A stretch of DNA of 64,000 nucleotides, taken from positions 62,001 to 126,000 of the forward strand of contig JAEWET010000011.1 of NCBI GenBank assembly GCA_023389195.1, in the 5' to 3' direction. The notes beneath the pieces are model-generated. The model made no database searches and was not told the origin of the DNA. It saw only the letters and a list, made by a program, of their open reading frames with translations. The stretch comes from Aliihoeflea sp023389195. GTDB taxonomy: Bacteria; Pseudomonadota; Alphaproteobacteria; Rhizobiales; Rhizobiaceae. Below are positions 43,287-50,678 of this stretch, piece after piece; the stretch's first letter is position 1, and each line of letters starts with the position of its first letter. A program made the translations under genes and the position numbers.

Positions 43287-43687
43287 TGCCGCCGCCCGAA
43301 AACGAGTGCGACGGATGCCGCGCGGCAGCGGCGATGGATTTCGACTTTCATGACGCGTCTCCACCGGGCCAGCGGTGGCGGACCCGGAAATCAGAACCGA
43401 ATTTCAGGCTTGGTTGGATTTCCGGCCCCCGGTCGACGGCCTTGCGGCCGCGCCAGGGCTAAATGCACGCGATGAGGCTACCCGCATGGTTCATGAACCG
43501 GATGCGGGTCCTCGAGTTCTTCCGGTCTGTCTGCGGCTGACGGCGCAATCGGTTGCTCGCGGCTGGGTTGGCGCGGCCAACATAGCACCGTGGCCGAATT
43601 GTTCAACTTCAACGGAGGTCTTCAGTCGGCACGTCCGGCGGCCTCAATGCCGCCCCAAAGATTGCTTCATCTGGACCGAATCGACGC
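43287..43687. other. divergent promoter region, no gene seen
   Basis: Four hundred bases between the dadA start and the glycine riboswitch. It should hold the dadA promoter (leftward) and the promoter of the riboswitch transcript (rightward). Open frames across it lack ribosome sites and run into the aptamer. No clear operator was recognised. Confidence 0.45.
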
Positions 43688-43865
43688 GCGGGAGAGAGCC
43701 GGGATACCGGCCGCCGAAGGAGCAACCGCCCCGGAAACTCTCAGGCACCCGGACCGCCCGTCGATCGAAGACTCTGGAAAGCGGAGCGGCAGCTCCCGCC
43801 GAAGGTGTAAGCCGGGCCCGTGCGAGACGGTCCCTGCCAAGCTCTCAGGCCAATGACAGAGGGGG
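43688..43865 (+). promoter_or_regulatory. tandem glycine riboswitch
   Basis: Two aptamers of the gcvT motif lie back to back on the plus strand. The first (about 43690-43760) has GGGAGAGAGCC, the conserved CCGCCGAAGGAGCAACC and GGAAACTCTCAGGCA. The second (about 43770-43865) has GACTCTGGAAAGCGG, CCGCCGAAGGTGTAAGCC and GCTCTCAGGC. This is the classic tandem glycine sensor. It usually precedes glycine-cleavage genes and turns them on. Here the first full gene downstream is an L,D-transpeptidase, followed by a UPF0126 protein proposed as a glycine transporter. Confidence 0.93.
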
Positions 43866-43866
43866 C

Positions 43867-43923
43867 ATGCATGCGAACAGGCATGCATCGCGCCGGAGGT
43901 CTGTCATGAATCCTACCCGTTGA
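43867..43923 (+). promoter_or_regulatory. leader hairpin and 5-codon mini-ORF after the riboswitch
   Basis: ATGCATGC (43867-43874) pairs perfectly with GCATGCAT (43881-43888) across GAACAG. A strong CGGAGGT site follows, then ATG at 43906 and the codons M-N-P-T-R-stop (43906-43923). The ribosome site is much better than that of the real gene at 44052. It may be a leader peptide through which the switch acts, or the remnant of a former first gene. Confidence 0.5.
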
Positions 43924-44051
43924 TACGCGCCACAGGTTCCCCGCGCCGTGATGGCTTGCGGTGATCCTGCTCGACATTTCACCTTCCCTCGTCCGGTCGC
44001 ACGTCCGCTTCGTCGAAGCTGGCGGCGCGCCGCTTTTCAGAATGCAACGAT

Positions 44052-44795
44052 ATGACTGATGTCCCACCTTCTCCCCTGAGCCGTCGCGCACTGCTCGGCG
44101 GCGGCGCCGCGTTCCTCGCCCTCGCCGCCGCGGGCTGTTCCACAACCGCTCCGGCGCCTTCGCTGGCTGCAGCCCCGCCCCCTGTCGCGCCACCTCCGGC
44201 TCCAGAACCCTCGTTCGACACGGATGTGCTGTCTATGTATCGGGCGATGCCGGAAGAGAAGTTCCCGGTGCCGGCCGCCGACCTGAAGCGTCTCGACCCG
44301 AAATATGTCCGTCGGGTCGTCTACTACGTCACAGCCGAAAAGCCTGGCACTGTGATTGTCGATACGGACGCACGCTACCTCTACCACGTCCAGCCAGGCG
44401 GGCTGGCCACCCGATACGGTGTCGGCATCGGCCGCGCTGGGTTCGAATGGTCGGGCCGCGCCCACATCGCCTACAAGCGTGAATGGCCCGTCTGGACGCC
44501 TCCTGCCGACATGATCAAGCGCCAGCCTTCGCTCGAGAAGTGGCGTCACGGCCAGCCGCCCGGCATCGACAATCCGCTTGGGGCGCGCGCGCTCTACATC
44601 CACCAGGGAAACCGGGATACGCTCTACCGCATCCACGGCACCGCTGAGGCGTGGACAATCGGCAAGGCGATATCCTCGGGCTGCGTTCGCCTCCTGCACC
44701 AGGATGTCATTCATCTGCACGAAAACGTGCGATCCGGGTCCGCCATCATTGTCATGGGGTCCGGCGGCGCTGCCGAGCTGGGAGGACTGTCATGA
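44052..44795 (+). CDS. L,D-transpeptidase (YkuD domain) lipoprotein
   Basis: A 247-aa predicted lipoprotein: SRRALLGGGAAFLALAAAGC has a lipobox (AAGC) after a twin-arginine-like RR, followed by a Pro/Ala linker. The YkuD domain (~95-240) has IVDTDARYLYHV, IGRAGFEWSGRA and the catalytic block IHGT...ISSGCVRLLHQDVI with the nucleophile Cys. These enzymes make 3-3 peptidoglycan cross-links, attach lipoproteins or exchange terminal D-amino acids, including glycine. No good ribosome site precedes the ATG, but it is the first start in frame. It overlaps the next gene by ATGA and lies under the glycine riboswitch. Confidence 0.9.
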   Translation: MTDVPPSPLSRRALLGGGAAFLALAAAGCSTTAPAPSLAAAPPPVAPPPAPEPSFDTDVLSMYRAMPEEKFPVPAADLKRLDPKYVRRVVYYVTAEKPGTVIVDTDARYLYHVQPGGLATRYGVGIGRAGFEWSGRAHIAYKREWPVWTPPADMIKRQPSLEKWRHGQPPGIDNPLGARALYIHQGNRDTLYRIHGTAEAWTIGKAISSGCVRLLHQDVIHLHENVRSGSAIIVMGSGGAAELGGLS

Positions 44796-45439
44796 TCGAC
44801 CAGGCAATGACCTTCCTCGACTGGTTCGGAGTGGTTGTCTTCGCGACCACTGGCTCGCTGGCCGCGGCGCGCAAGCGGATGGATCTGTTCGGCTTTATCC
44901 TCCTTGGCACGGCCACGGGTATCGGGGGCGGGACGATCAGGGACACGGTCCTCGGCGCCACGCCCGTGTTCTGGATCACCAGCCCGGAATACCTGCTCGC
45001 CTGTGTGGCCGTGTCGTCCGCCGTTTTCTTCCTGGCGCATATCCCGCAGTCACGGGAGGCCCTCTTGTTGCGGTTCGATGCTGTTGGCCTGGCTCTCTTC
45101 GCAGTCCTTGGAGCCGACAGGACCCTGGCTATGGCCGGGGGACCTGTGGCCGCGGTGGCGATGGGCATCGTGACGGCCACGTTCGGCGGCGTGGTCAGGG
45201 ACGTCCTCAGCGGCGAGAGCCCTGGAATTCTCAGTCGGGAGGTCTATGCCTCCGCGGCTCTCGCAGGTGCCTCCACGTTCGTCCTGCTTCACGAGGGAGG
45301 TGCCGGACGGGAAATCGCGGTGATCGCCGGGTTCTCGGCAGCGGCTGCTATCCGCTTCGGTGCACTGCACTGGGGGTGGTCACTTCCCCGCTACGGCGCT
45401 CGCGGCGCCGAGCCCGCCAACGGGGTTGTCTCCGACTGA
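44792..45439 (+). CDS. UPF0126/TRIC-family membrane protein, likely glycine transporter
   Basis: A 215-aa inner-membrane protein with seven hydrophobic helices in two UPF0126 repeats (FDWFGVVVFATTGSLAAARK-like start LDWFGVVVFATTGSLAAA; second repeat FDAVGLALFAVLGADRTL). Each repeat carries the Gly-rich GIGGGTIRD and ATFGGVVRDVL. The fold is that of trimeric intracellular cation channels; mutant-fitness work led to the family being renamed glycine transporter (PF03458). GGAGG precedes the ATG, which overlaps the transpeptidase stop. Its position under a glycine riboswitch supports a glycine role. Confidence 0.88.
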   Translation: MIDQAMTFLDWFGVVVFATTGSLAAARKRMDLFGFILLGTATGIGGGTIRDTVLGATPVFWITSPEYLLACVAVSSAVFFLAHIPQSREALLLRFDAVGLALFAVLGADRTLAMAGGPVAAVAMGIVTATFGGVVRDVLSGESPGILSREVYASAALAGASTFVLLHEGGAGREIAVIAGFSAAAAIRFGALHWGWSLPRYGARGAEPANGVVSD

Positions 45440-45538
45440 AATGGATTCTGGACCCGGGTGGCCGAAAGGCTTGCCCTTGCTCCGACTGCGCGAGGGCGCA
45501 ACTATCGCAGCTTCGCTGGACCTTCGAGGAGAAAGTTC

Positions 45539-45838
45539 ATGATTACAGGTTCGCAATGCCGAGCCGCCCGCGCCCTGGTGGAAATCACCCGGGCCAAGCT
45601 CAGCCTTCGTTCGGGAGTGTTTGAAGACGCAATCCGTGACTTCGAGCGCAAGGTCGACAACCCGAACGACCGCGATATCGAGGCCCTGCAGGCCGCTCTT
45701 GAGGAGCTTGGAGCCGTGTTCATCACGGAGAATGGCGGCGGCATCGGCGTACGGCTGAAGTTCACCGCAGCGGAAGCCCGCCAGATTGCACGTCTTGAGG
45801 GAGAAGGCGGCATTGTTGCAAATGATCGAGTGCCTTGA
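45539..45838 (+). CDS. small XRE-like regulator with degenerate HTH
   Basis: A 99-aa protein of the rhizobial type MITGxQCRAARAL...W-S-x-x-L, where an HTH is followed by IEALQAALEELGAVFITENGGGIGVRL. The C-terminal block is well kept, but the HTH segment (VEITRAKLSLRSGVFEDAIRD; central part LSLRSGVFEDAIRDFERK) has lost several usual residues. DNA binding is therefore uncertain. It starts 99 bases after the UPF0126 gene. A start at 45458 would add 27 unconserved residues. Confidence 0.7.
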   Translation: MITGSQCRAARALVEITRAKLSLRSGVFEDAIRDFERKVDNPNDRDIEALQAALEELGAVFITENGGGIGVRLKFTAAEARQIARLEGEGGIVANDRVP

Positions 45839-45995
45839 GCGCGGGTGGCCCAACTGCATCGCTGAAGAATCGCTACGGCCCAGCTACCGACCGCGCCGAT
45901 CGACGCTCTGGATATCACGCGCTAGGTCGCGACACGCGGCGGCCCGCCAGTCCACCATGTCGTCCGTGACGACGCGGCCCGTGTGACGCGGAACA

Positions 45996-46952
45996 TCAAA
46001 GGCCCAGATACAAGAGATCAGGCCCCTTCGGCACGATACCATTCGGATTGAGCGCCTTTATCGAGTAGTAGCCCTTCTTGATGTGGTCGATGTTCACGGT
46101 GTCGCGGATACCCGGGATGTCAAGGACGCGCTTGAGATACCTGGCGAGGTTCGAATAGTCGGCCAGCCGCCGCCTGTTGCACTTGAAGAGGCCGTAATAG
46201 GCGGCATCGAAGCGCACGAGCGTCACGAACAGGCGGATGTCGGCCTCCGTGAACGGCGCGCCGAGCAGAAATGGTCCCTCAGCCAGGCGAGCCTCGAGCT
46301 CGTCGAGCATGTCGAACACGCCGACATAGGCCTCGTCGTATGCGATCTGCGTCGTCGCGAAACCTGCTCGATAAACGCCGTTGTTCAGCGCCGCATAGAT
46401 GCGCTCGTTGAGCGCGTCTATCTCTGGACGGAGGGCTTCCGGGTAAAGGTCGACTGTAGTGTCCGCCAGCGTGCCGAATCCTGAGTTGAACATCCGCACG
46501 ATGTCTGCGGATTCGTTGTTCACGATCGTCTTTCGCTTCTTGTCCCACAGGACAGGCACCGTGGCGCGGCCCGTGAAGTCGCCGTCGGCGCGGCTGTAGA
46601 GCTCGTGCATGTAGACGGCGCCGTTAAGATCGTCGCGGCTCGAGCCGGGATAGTCGCCGAAGCGCCAGCCCTGATCGGTCAAGGCCGGCTCCACCGCGGA
46701 CACCGACACCAAGCCGTCGAGCTTCTTCAGCTTGCGTGCAGCCAAGGTGCGAGATGCCCAGGGACAGATATAGGCGACATAGAGATGGTAGCGGCCCGGC
46801 TCGGCCTCGAAACCATCGCCACCGGTTGGCCCAGCGCTGCCGTCGGGCGTGATCCAGTTACGAAAGCTGGACACTTGGCGGACAAAGCCACCTTTTGAGT
46901 CCTTGGCCTGTACTGGCTGCCAGTCTTCGGTCCATTTTCCGTTCACGAGCAT
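45996..46952 (-). CDS. glutathionyl-hydroquinone reductase (GST family)
   Basis: A 318-aa cytosolic omega-like glutathione transferase of the YqjG/PcpF class. It reduces glutathionyl-hydroquinones with glutathione. The catalytic Cys63 lies in YICPWASRTL; NNESADIVRMFNS binds glutathione; VTLVRFDAAYYGLFKCN is typical of the class. It is the last gene of a minus-strand group with a two-domain VOC protein, a dinucleotide-binding reductase and a LysR regulator, suggesting quinone or electrophile detoxification. Confidence 0.92.
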   Translation of the reverse strand: MLVNGKWTEDWQPVQAKDSKGGFVRQVSSFRNWITPDGSAGPTGGDGFEAEPGRYHLYVAYICPWASRTLAARKLKKLDGLVSVSAVEPALTDQGWRFGDYPGSSRDDLNGAVYMHELYSRADGDFTGRATVPVLWDKKRKTIVNNESADIVRMFNSGFGTLADTTVDLYPEALRPEIDALNERIYAALNNGVYRAGFATTQIAYDEAYVGVFDMLDELEARLAEGPFLLGAPFTEADIRLFVTLVRFDAAYYGLFKCNRRRLADYSNLARYLKRVLDIPGIRDTVNIDHIKKGYYSIKALNPNGIVPKGPDLLYLGL

Positions 46953-46962
46953 GATTGTCTCC

Positions 46963-47829
46963 TCAGGTCCTTAGCTTGATCGACGTACCCCACGGGTCGC
47001 GCAGCGTCGTAGTGCCGTCGTCATCTAATTCCGACTTCAACCCCGCGGCTTTCGCCCGCGCCGCGACAGCGTCCATTTCCGTAGCCTCGCGGACGATGAT
47101 CTCGACGGCGTCCAGGCCTGCGGCTCCGTCGGCTCGTGGGGAAGCGCCGCGGCTGCTCCAGATGTTTCCGGCGAACTGGTGATGGTAGCCGCCGCTGCCG
47201 TAAAAGCTTGCGCCGGGATAGTCGACCGTCACCTTGAAGCCCAGCACGTCACGATAGAAGCGGTCTGCTTCAGCCGTATCGCCGACGCGCATATGGACGT
47301 GGCCGATGCTGCCGTTCTCGGGGAACCCATTCCAGGCTGTTCCAACGCCCGCAGCAAGGAGATCCTGCACATCGAGAGGATCGGTGGTCATCTGGATTTC
47401 GCCCTTGGCATCAAGCCATGCGGGCACGGGGCGGTCGATGTAGACTTCAATGCCATTGCCTTCAGGGTCGGCCAGATAGAGCGCTTCGCTGACGATGTGG
47501 TCAGATGCGCCCTGCAAGGGCACGCGGGCATCGGCGACATGCCGAAGCCACCGTGCTAGATCGGCGCGCGTGGGGAGCAGGAATGCGGTGTGGAAAAGGC
47601 CGGCCTGATGCCTGTCCGAAGGCGCGGCGCCCGAAGCTTCTTCGAGCACGAGCAGCGGGGCGCTCCCGTTTCCCAGAACGACACGACGGCCTTCCTTTGC
47701 AAGGACGATCAGGCCCATGACGTGTTGGTAGAAGTCCGAGACCTTGTCTAGGTCGAGTACCTTGAGAGTGACCCTGCCGATCCTCATCGGAGCGGCGCTC
47801 ATGTCGAAATAGTCCGTCGCGTTTGTCAT
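46963..47829 (-). CDS. two-domain VOC (glyoxalase/extradiol dioxygenase-like) protein
   Basis: A 288-aa protein with two VOC repeats, beginning IGRVTLKVLDLDKVSDFYQ and GHVHMRVGDTAEADRFYRD (about 155). Metal-ligand positions are suggested by FHTAFLLP, HVHM and GYHHQFAGN. It resembles CatE-type ring-cleavage dioxygenases. It is 10 bases upstream of the GST gene and 57 bases downstream of the reductase; co-transcription is likely. Confidence 0.88.
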   Translation of the reverse strand: MTNATDYFDMSAAPMRIGRVTLKVLDLDKVSDFYQHVMGLIVLAKEGRRVVLGNGSAPLLVLEEASGAAPSDRHQAGLFHTAFLLPTRADLARWLRHVADARVPLQGASDHIVSEALYLADPEGNGIEVYIDRPVPAWLDAKGEIQMTTDPLDVQDLLAAGVGTAWNGFPENGSIGHVHMRVGDTAEADRFYRDVLGFKVTVDYPGASFYGSGGYHHQFAGNIWSSRGASPRADGAAGLDAVEIIVREATEMDAVAARAKAAGLKSELDDDGTTTLRDPWGTSIKLRT

Positions 47830-47886
47830 TGTCCTTCTCCCGGAAAGTGGGCGACCGCGCGTCTGGCACGCGGCCGCCGCTGTCGT

Positions 47887-48516
47887 TCAGGAAATGCCCT
47901 GCCAGGCAGGGGCGATGTCGGTTCCGTGGCCGAGCCCGTATCCGAGCGCGATGTTCAGCGCTGCGACAGGCTCCAGCAGGCGGGCGCTGGCGAGGCCTCC
48001 GGTTTCGATGGTCGAGAAGCCCGCGCTCTTGGCCAGTGAAGCGACCTGCTTGCGCGCGTCTTCATCGTCGCCGGCGACGAACACGGTCGTGTCCTTGCCT
48101 GAGGTCTTGCCGCCGTTGGCCAGCACGGAGGCGAATACGGTGTTGAAAGCTTTCACGACCTTCGCGCCCGGTGCCTTATTCTGGATCTCTTCGGCGGCGC
48201 TGGTGGAGTGGCCGATGGCGAGCCCCGAGAAGTCCGCTTTCATCGGGTTCGTGACGTCGACGACGATCCGGCCATCGAAGCCGCCCGCACCGACGATCTC
48301 AACCGCAGCGTCATACGGTACGGCGAGGAACGTCACGTCGCTCGAGTTTCCGGCCGCATCAAACGCGTCGCCCTTTGCCCCGTGGCCGACTTCATCTGCA
48401 ACGGCCTGCGCCTTCGCCTTGTCGCGACCGATCACAGTCACCTGATGTCCGGCCTTGGCAAATACGCCAGCGAACCCCTTGGCCATGTTGCCCGTTCCGA
48501 TGATCGAGATATCCAT
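47887..48516 (-). CDS. NADPH-dependent F420-reductase-like dinucleotide-binding protein
   Basis: A 209-aa Rossmann protein: MDISIIGTGNMAKGFAGVFA with GxGNMA, VTVIGRDKAKAQ, FLAVPYDAAVEIV, VVDVTNPMK and VKAFNTVFASVL. This is the F420:NADP oxidoreductase (NAD-binding_10/F420_oxidored) pattern found in F420-lacking bacteria too, where the substrate is unknown. The start at 48516 precedes the family N-terminus; the ORF extends upstream without support. Middle gene of the LysR-led cluster. Confidence 0.88.
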   Translation of the reverse strand: MDISIIGTGNMAKGFAGVFAKAGHQVTVIGRDKAKAQAVADEVGHGAKGDAFDAAGNSSDVTFLAVPYDAAVEIVGAGGFDGRIVVDVTNPMKADFSGLAIGHSTSAAEEIQNKAPGAKVVKAFNTVFASVLANGGKTSGKDTTVFVAGDDEDARKQVASLAKSAGFSTIETGGLASARLLEPVAALNIALGYGLGHGTDIAPAWQGIS

Positions 48517-48630
48517 CTTGCTTCTCCTTGTTGGCGACGCTGCATCGCGTCCTCTCGAAGAAGATGGCCTATCGACCGTCGGAAGATAATCCGCGCAACC
48601 GGGATGTGATTGCGTCCATTTCGGCAGCAA

Positions 48631-49536
48631 TCACCTTGGTCGGTCTGCGTATCGCTCCGCCAGGAATTCTACCAGCAGCCGCACTTTCGCGGCGAGATGG
48701 AGCTTGTGAGGATAGAGCACGTGCACGTCGTAGGGATCCGTCGCGAATTCCTGAAGCAGCCGCACTACCCGTCCTTCACGCATCGCGGCATTGGCCACGA
48801 ACTCCGGCACGCATGCAAGACCCAGGCCGGCTTCCGCCGCAGCCAGACAGGCTTCTCCGTTGGAATACCGGATTCGGCCATTGACTGCGACGAACGTCGT
48901 CTCGCCCTTAGCTTCACCACGAAAAGGCCATTTGTTGGGTTCGCGGAAATTGGTGTCGATGATGCAGGAATGGTCCGACAGGTCGGCGGGAGCCATCGGT
49001 TCAGCATGTCTTTCCAGATAGGCTGGCGACGCGACGACAACGATCCGCACTTCCAGCAGTTTTCGCATCATCAGGCTCGAGCCGCGCGGCCTGCCGACCC
49101 GCACGGCGAGATCGAACCCCTCTTCCACGAGGCTGACAACCCGGTCTGAGAAGCTGACATCGAGTTCTATTTCCGGAAAGCGGATCGCGAAGGCATTGAG
49201 TGCAGGCACGAGTTCGAGCACGCCGAAGGTCAGCGGTGCCGTCATCCGCAGGCGTCCGCGCGGCTTTTGGGAAATGTTGCGGATCTCAAGATCGAGCGTT
49301 TCGAGTTCCTCGAGCAGCGGCCGCAAGCGCTCGTAGTAAGCCTGTCCGGCTTCTGTGGGAGAAACCGACCTCGTTGTCCTGTTCAGAAGCCGTACGCCGA
49401 GGTCGTTCTCCAGGCGTGAGACCAGCTTTGATGCCTGTGTGGCCGAGGTTCCCAGCTTCTGCGATGCGCCGACGAAGCTCTCCGCTTCGATGACGGCAAC
49501 GAACATGCGGTCGCATTCCAGACGGTCCATGCGCAT
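48631..49536 (-). CDS. LysR-family transcriptional regulator
   Basis: A 301-aa regulator. The N-terminal winged HTH (MFVAVIEAESFVGASQKLG, QASKLVSRLENDLGVRLLNR) is followed by the co-inducer domain (~90-295, GRLRMTAPLTFGVLELVPAL). It belongs to the large AaeR/DsdC-like group used for small aromatics or electrophiles. Unlike most LysR genes it is transcribed in the same direction as, and 114 bases ahead of, its probable targets. An alternative ATG two codons later is possible. Confidence 0.92.
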   Translation of the reverse strand: MRMDRLECDRMFVAVIEAESFVGASQKLGTSATQASKLVSRLENDLGVRLLNRTTRSVSPTEAGQAYYERLRPLLEELETLDLEIRNISQKPRGRLRMTAPLTFGVLELVPALNAFAIRFPEIELDVSFSDRVVSLVEEGFDLAVRVGRPRGSSLMMRKLLEVRIVVVASPAYLERHAEPMAPADLSDHSCIIDTNFREPNKWPFRGEAKGETTFVAVNGRIRYSNGEACLAAAEAGLGLACVPEFVANAAMREGRVVRLLQEFATDPYDVHVLYPHKLHLAAKVRLLVEFLAERYADRPR

Positions 49537-49635
49537 CCTCCGAACACGCTCAACCTGGCAGGCGAGTCACGGCGCGGTCGGATGAACGAACTGCCGCGCG
49601 CGCCCCAAAGGTTCAGCATCACACCGTACTTGCAT

Positions 49636-49824
49636 TCACTGGTAGATCGGCAGTCCGGAGGTCCAGATCGCCAACCCAAAAACTGCCACCAGGATCCAGA
49701 ACAGCGAATTGACAAGCATCCGCATCAGGTCCCGGTTCTGGTCAGCGGTCACGCCGACCCTATCCGACACCCAATCGCCCGGTGCCAGAAATATCCAGAG
49801 GATAAAGCGGCCAATGCTGTTCAT
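49636..49824 (-). CDS. small membrane protein, 62 aa
   Basis: A short protein with an N-terminal hydrophobic segment (IGRFILWIFLAPGDWV) and a C-terminal transmembrane helix (LVNSLFWILVAVFGLAIW). The charged middle DRVGVTADQNRDLMRM looks like a conserved rhizobial small-protein motif. The ATG is preceded by GGAGGAC. Role unknown; it is on the same strand as the LysR cluster but separate. Confidence 0.7.
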   Translation of the reverse strand: MNSIGRFILWIFLAPGDWVSDRVGVTADQNRDLMRMLVNSLFWILVAVFGLAIWTSGLPIYQ

Positions 49825-49991
49825 CGTGTCCTCCGTCGGAAGCGGATTTCTGCGTAAGGCACAGTATGGGCCGAGAAGCGGCAGCGAGCACGTCCGGATG
49901 ACACTGACAGTCCGCGTTCAGGCGGTCATATTCAGCTTAGTCATGATAACGTTCTAAGAAGCCGACCGTTCTTGGAAAGTGATTGAAGAAA

Positions 49992-50396
49992 ATGCGCCTT
50001 CCCAATCTTCTCGTCTGCGGATTGCTTGCCCTGCTCGGCGGATGCGTGACGCAGATGACCACCTCGGCAGAGTCTCATTCGATCCATGATCTGACCGACA
50101 CTCAGAAGCGACGGATCAGGGATGACCTTCTCGTCGGCCTGAACGTTTCCGATGCGCTGTTCTCGACGGTTCGTGCTGCGGTCTCGTCATCGGGCACGAT
50201 GACGGTGTGCGGATGGGTCAGGGTCAGGTCGGACTTTCCAGACTATCCCAGATACCCTGACAACAGGCCGTTCGTCGTTACCTACACCTACGATGGCGGG
50301 CAGCTCAGAAACTTCCGGCTGGTGCACTTCGCCAATTCAAAAGCCGAAGTTCCTCCACTCTACGTTCGCTGCTCAGCGCTTGGAATCCCGCTGTAA
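49992..50396 (+). CDS. small lipoprotein, hypothetical
   Basis: A 134-aa product with a lipoprotein leader (LLVCGLLALLGGCV; lipobox LGGC). The mature part has a short helix (TDTQKRRIRDDLLVGLN), then VCGWVRVRS and PFVVTYTYDGGQLRNF, suggesting a small beta-sheet domain. No family recognised. A TTG at 49983 is an alternative start. It lies alone, divergent from the 62-aa membrane protein. Confidence 0.7.
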   Translation: MRLPNLLVCGLLALLGGCVTQMTTSAESHSIHDLTDTQKRRIRDDLLVGLNVSDALFSTVRAAVSSSGTMTVCGWVRVRSDFPDYPRYPDNRPFVVTYTYDGGQLRNFRLVHFANSKAEVPPLYVRCSALGIPL

Positions 50397-50678
50397 CTGC
50401 CCCGGCCGACGATCGGAACACACTCCAAACGATAGATGGTTCGGCAACATTAGCCACCAAGCAACGCCGGAGCCTTGGTCGAGATGACAATTCGGAAAAA
50501 TTCCCGGACCTTAATCGACGTTTGCGAGGGTAGCACGGCGAGGCCGAAGGCCCTGATCGCAAAGCGCTCATGCTGATTGGTGCTACCGCATCTTTTCGGG
50601 CCGCGTTAACTGAGCTTAATCCTTACTCTCCTCGCCCCCAGCACAAAGCGGCTGTTGGCGCAAAACTGGCGAGCGTTG

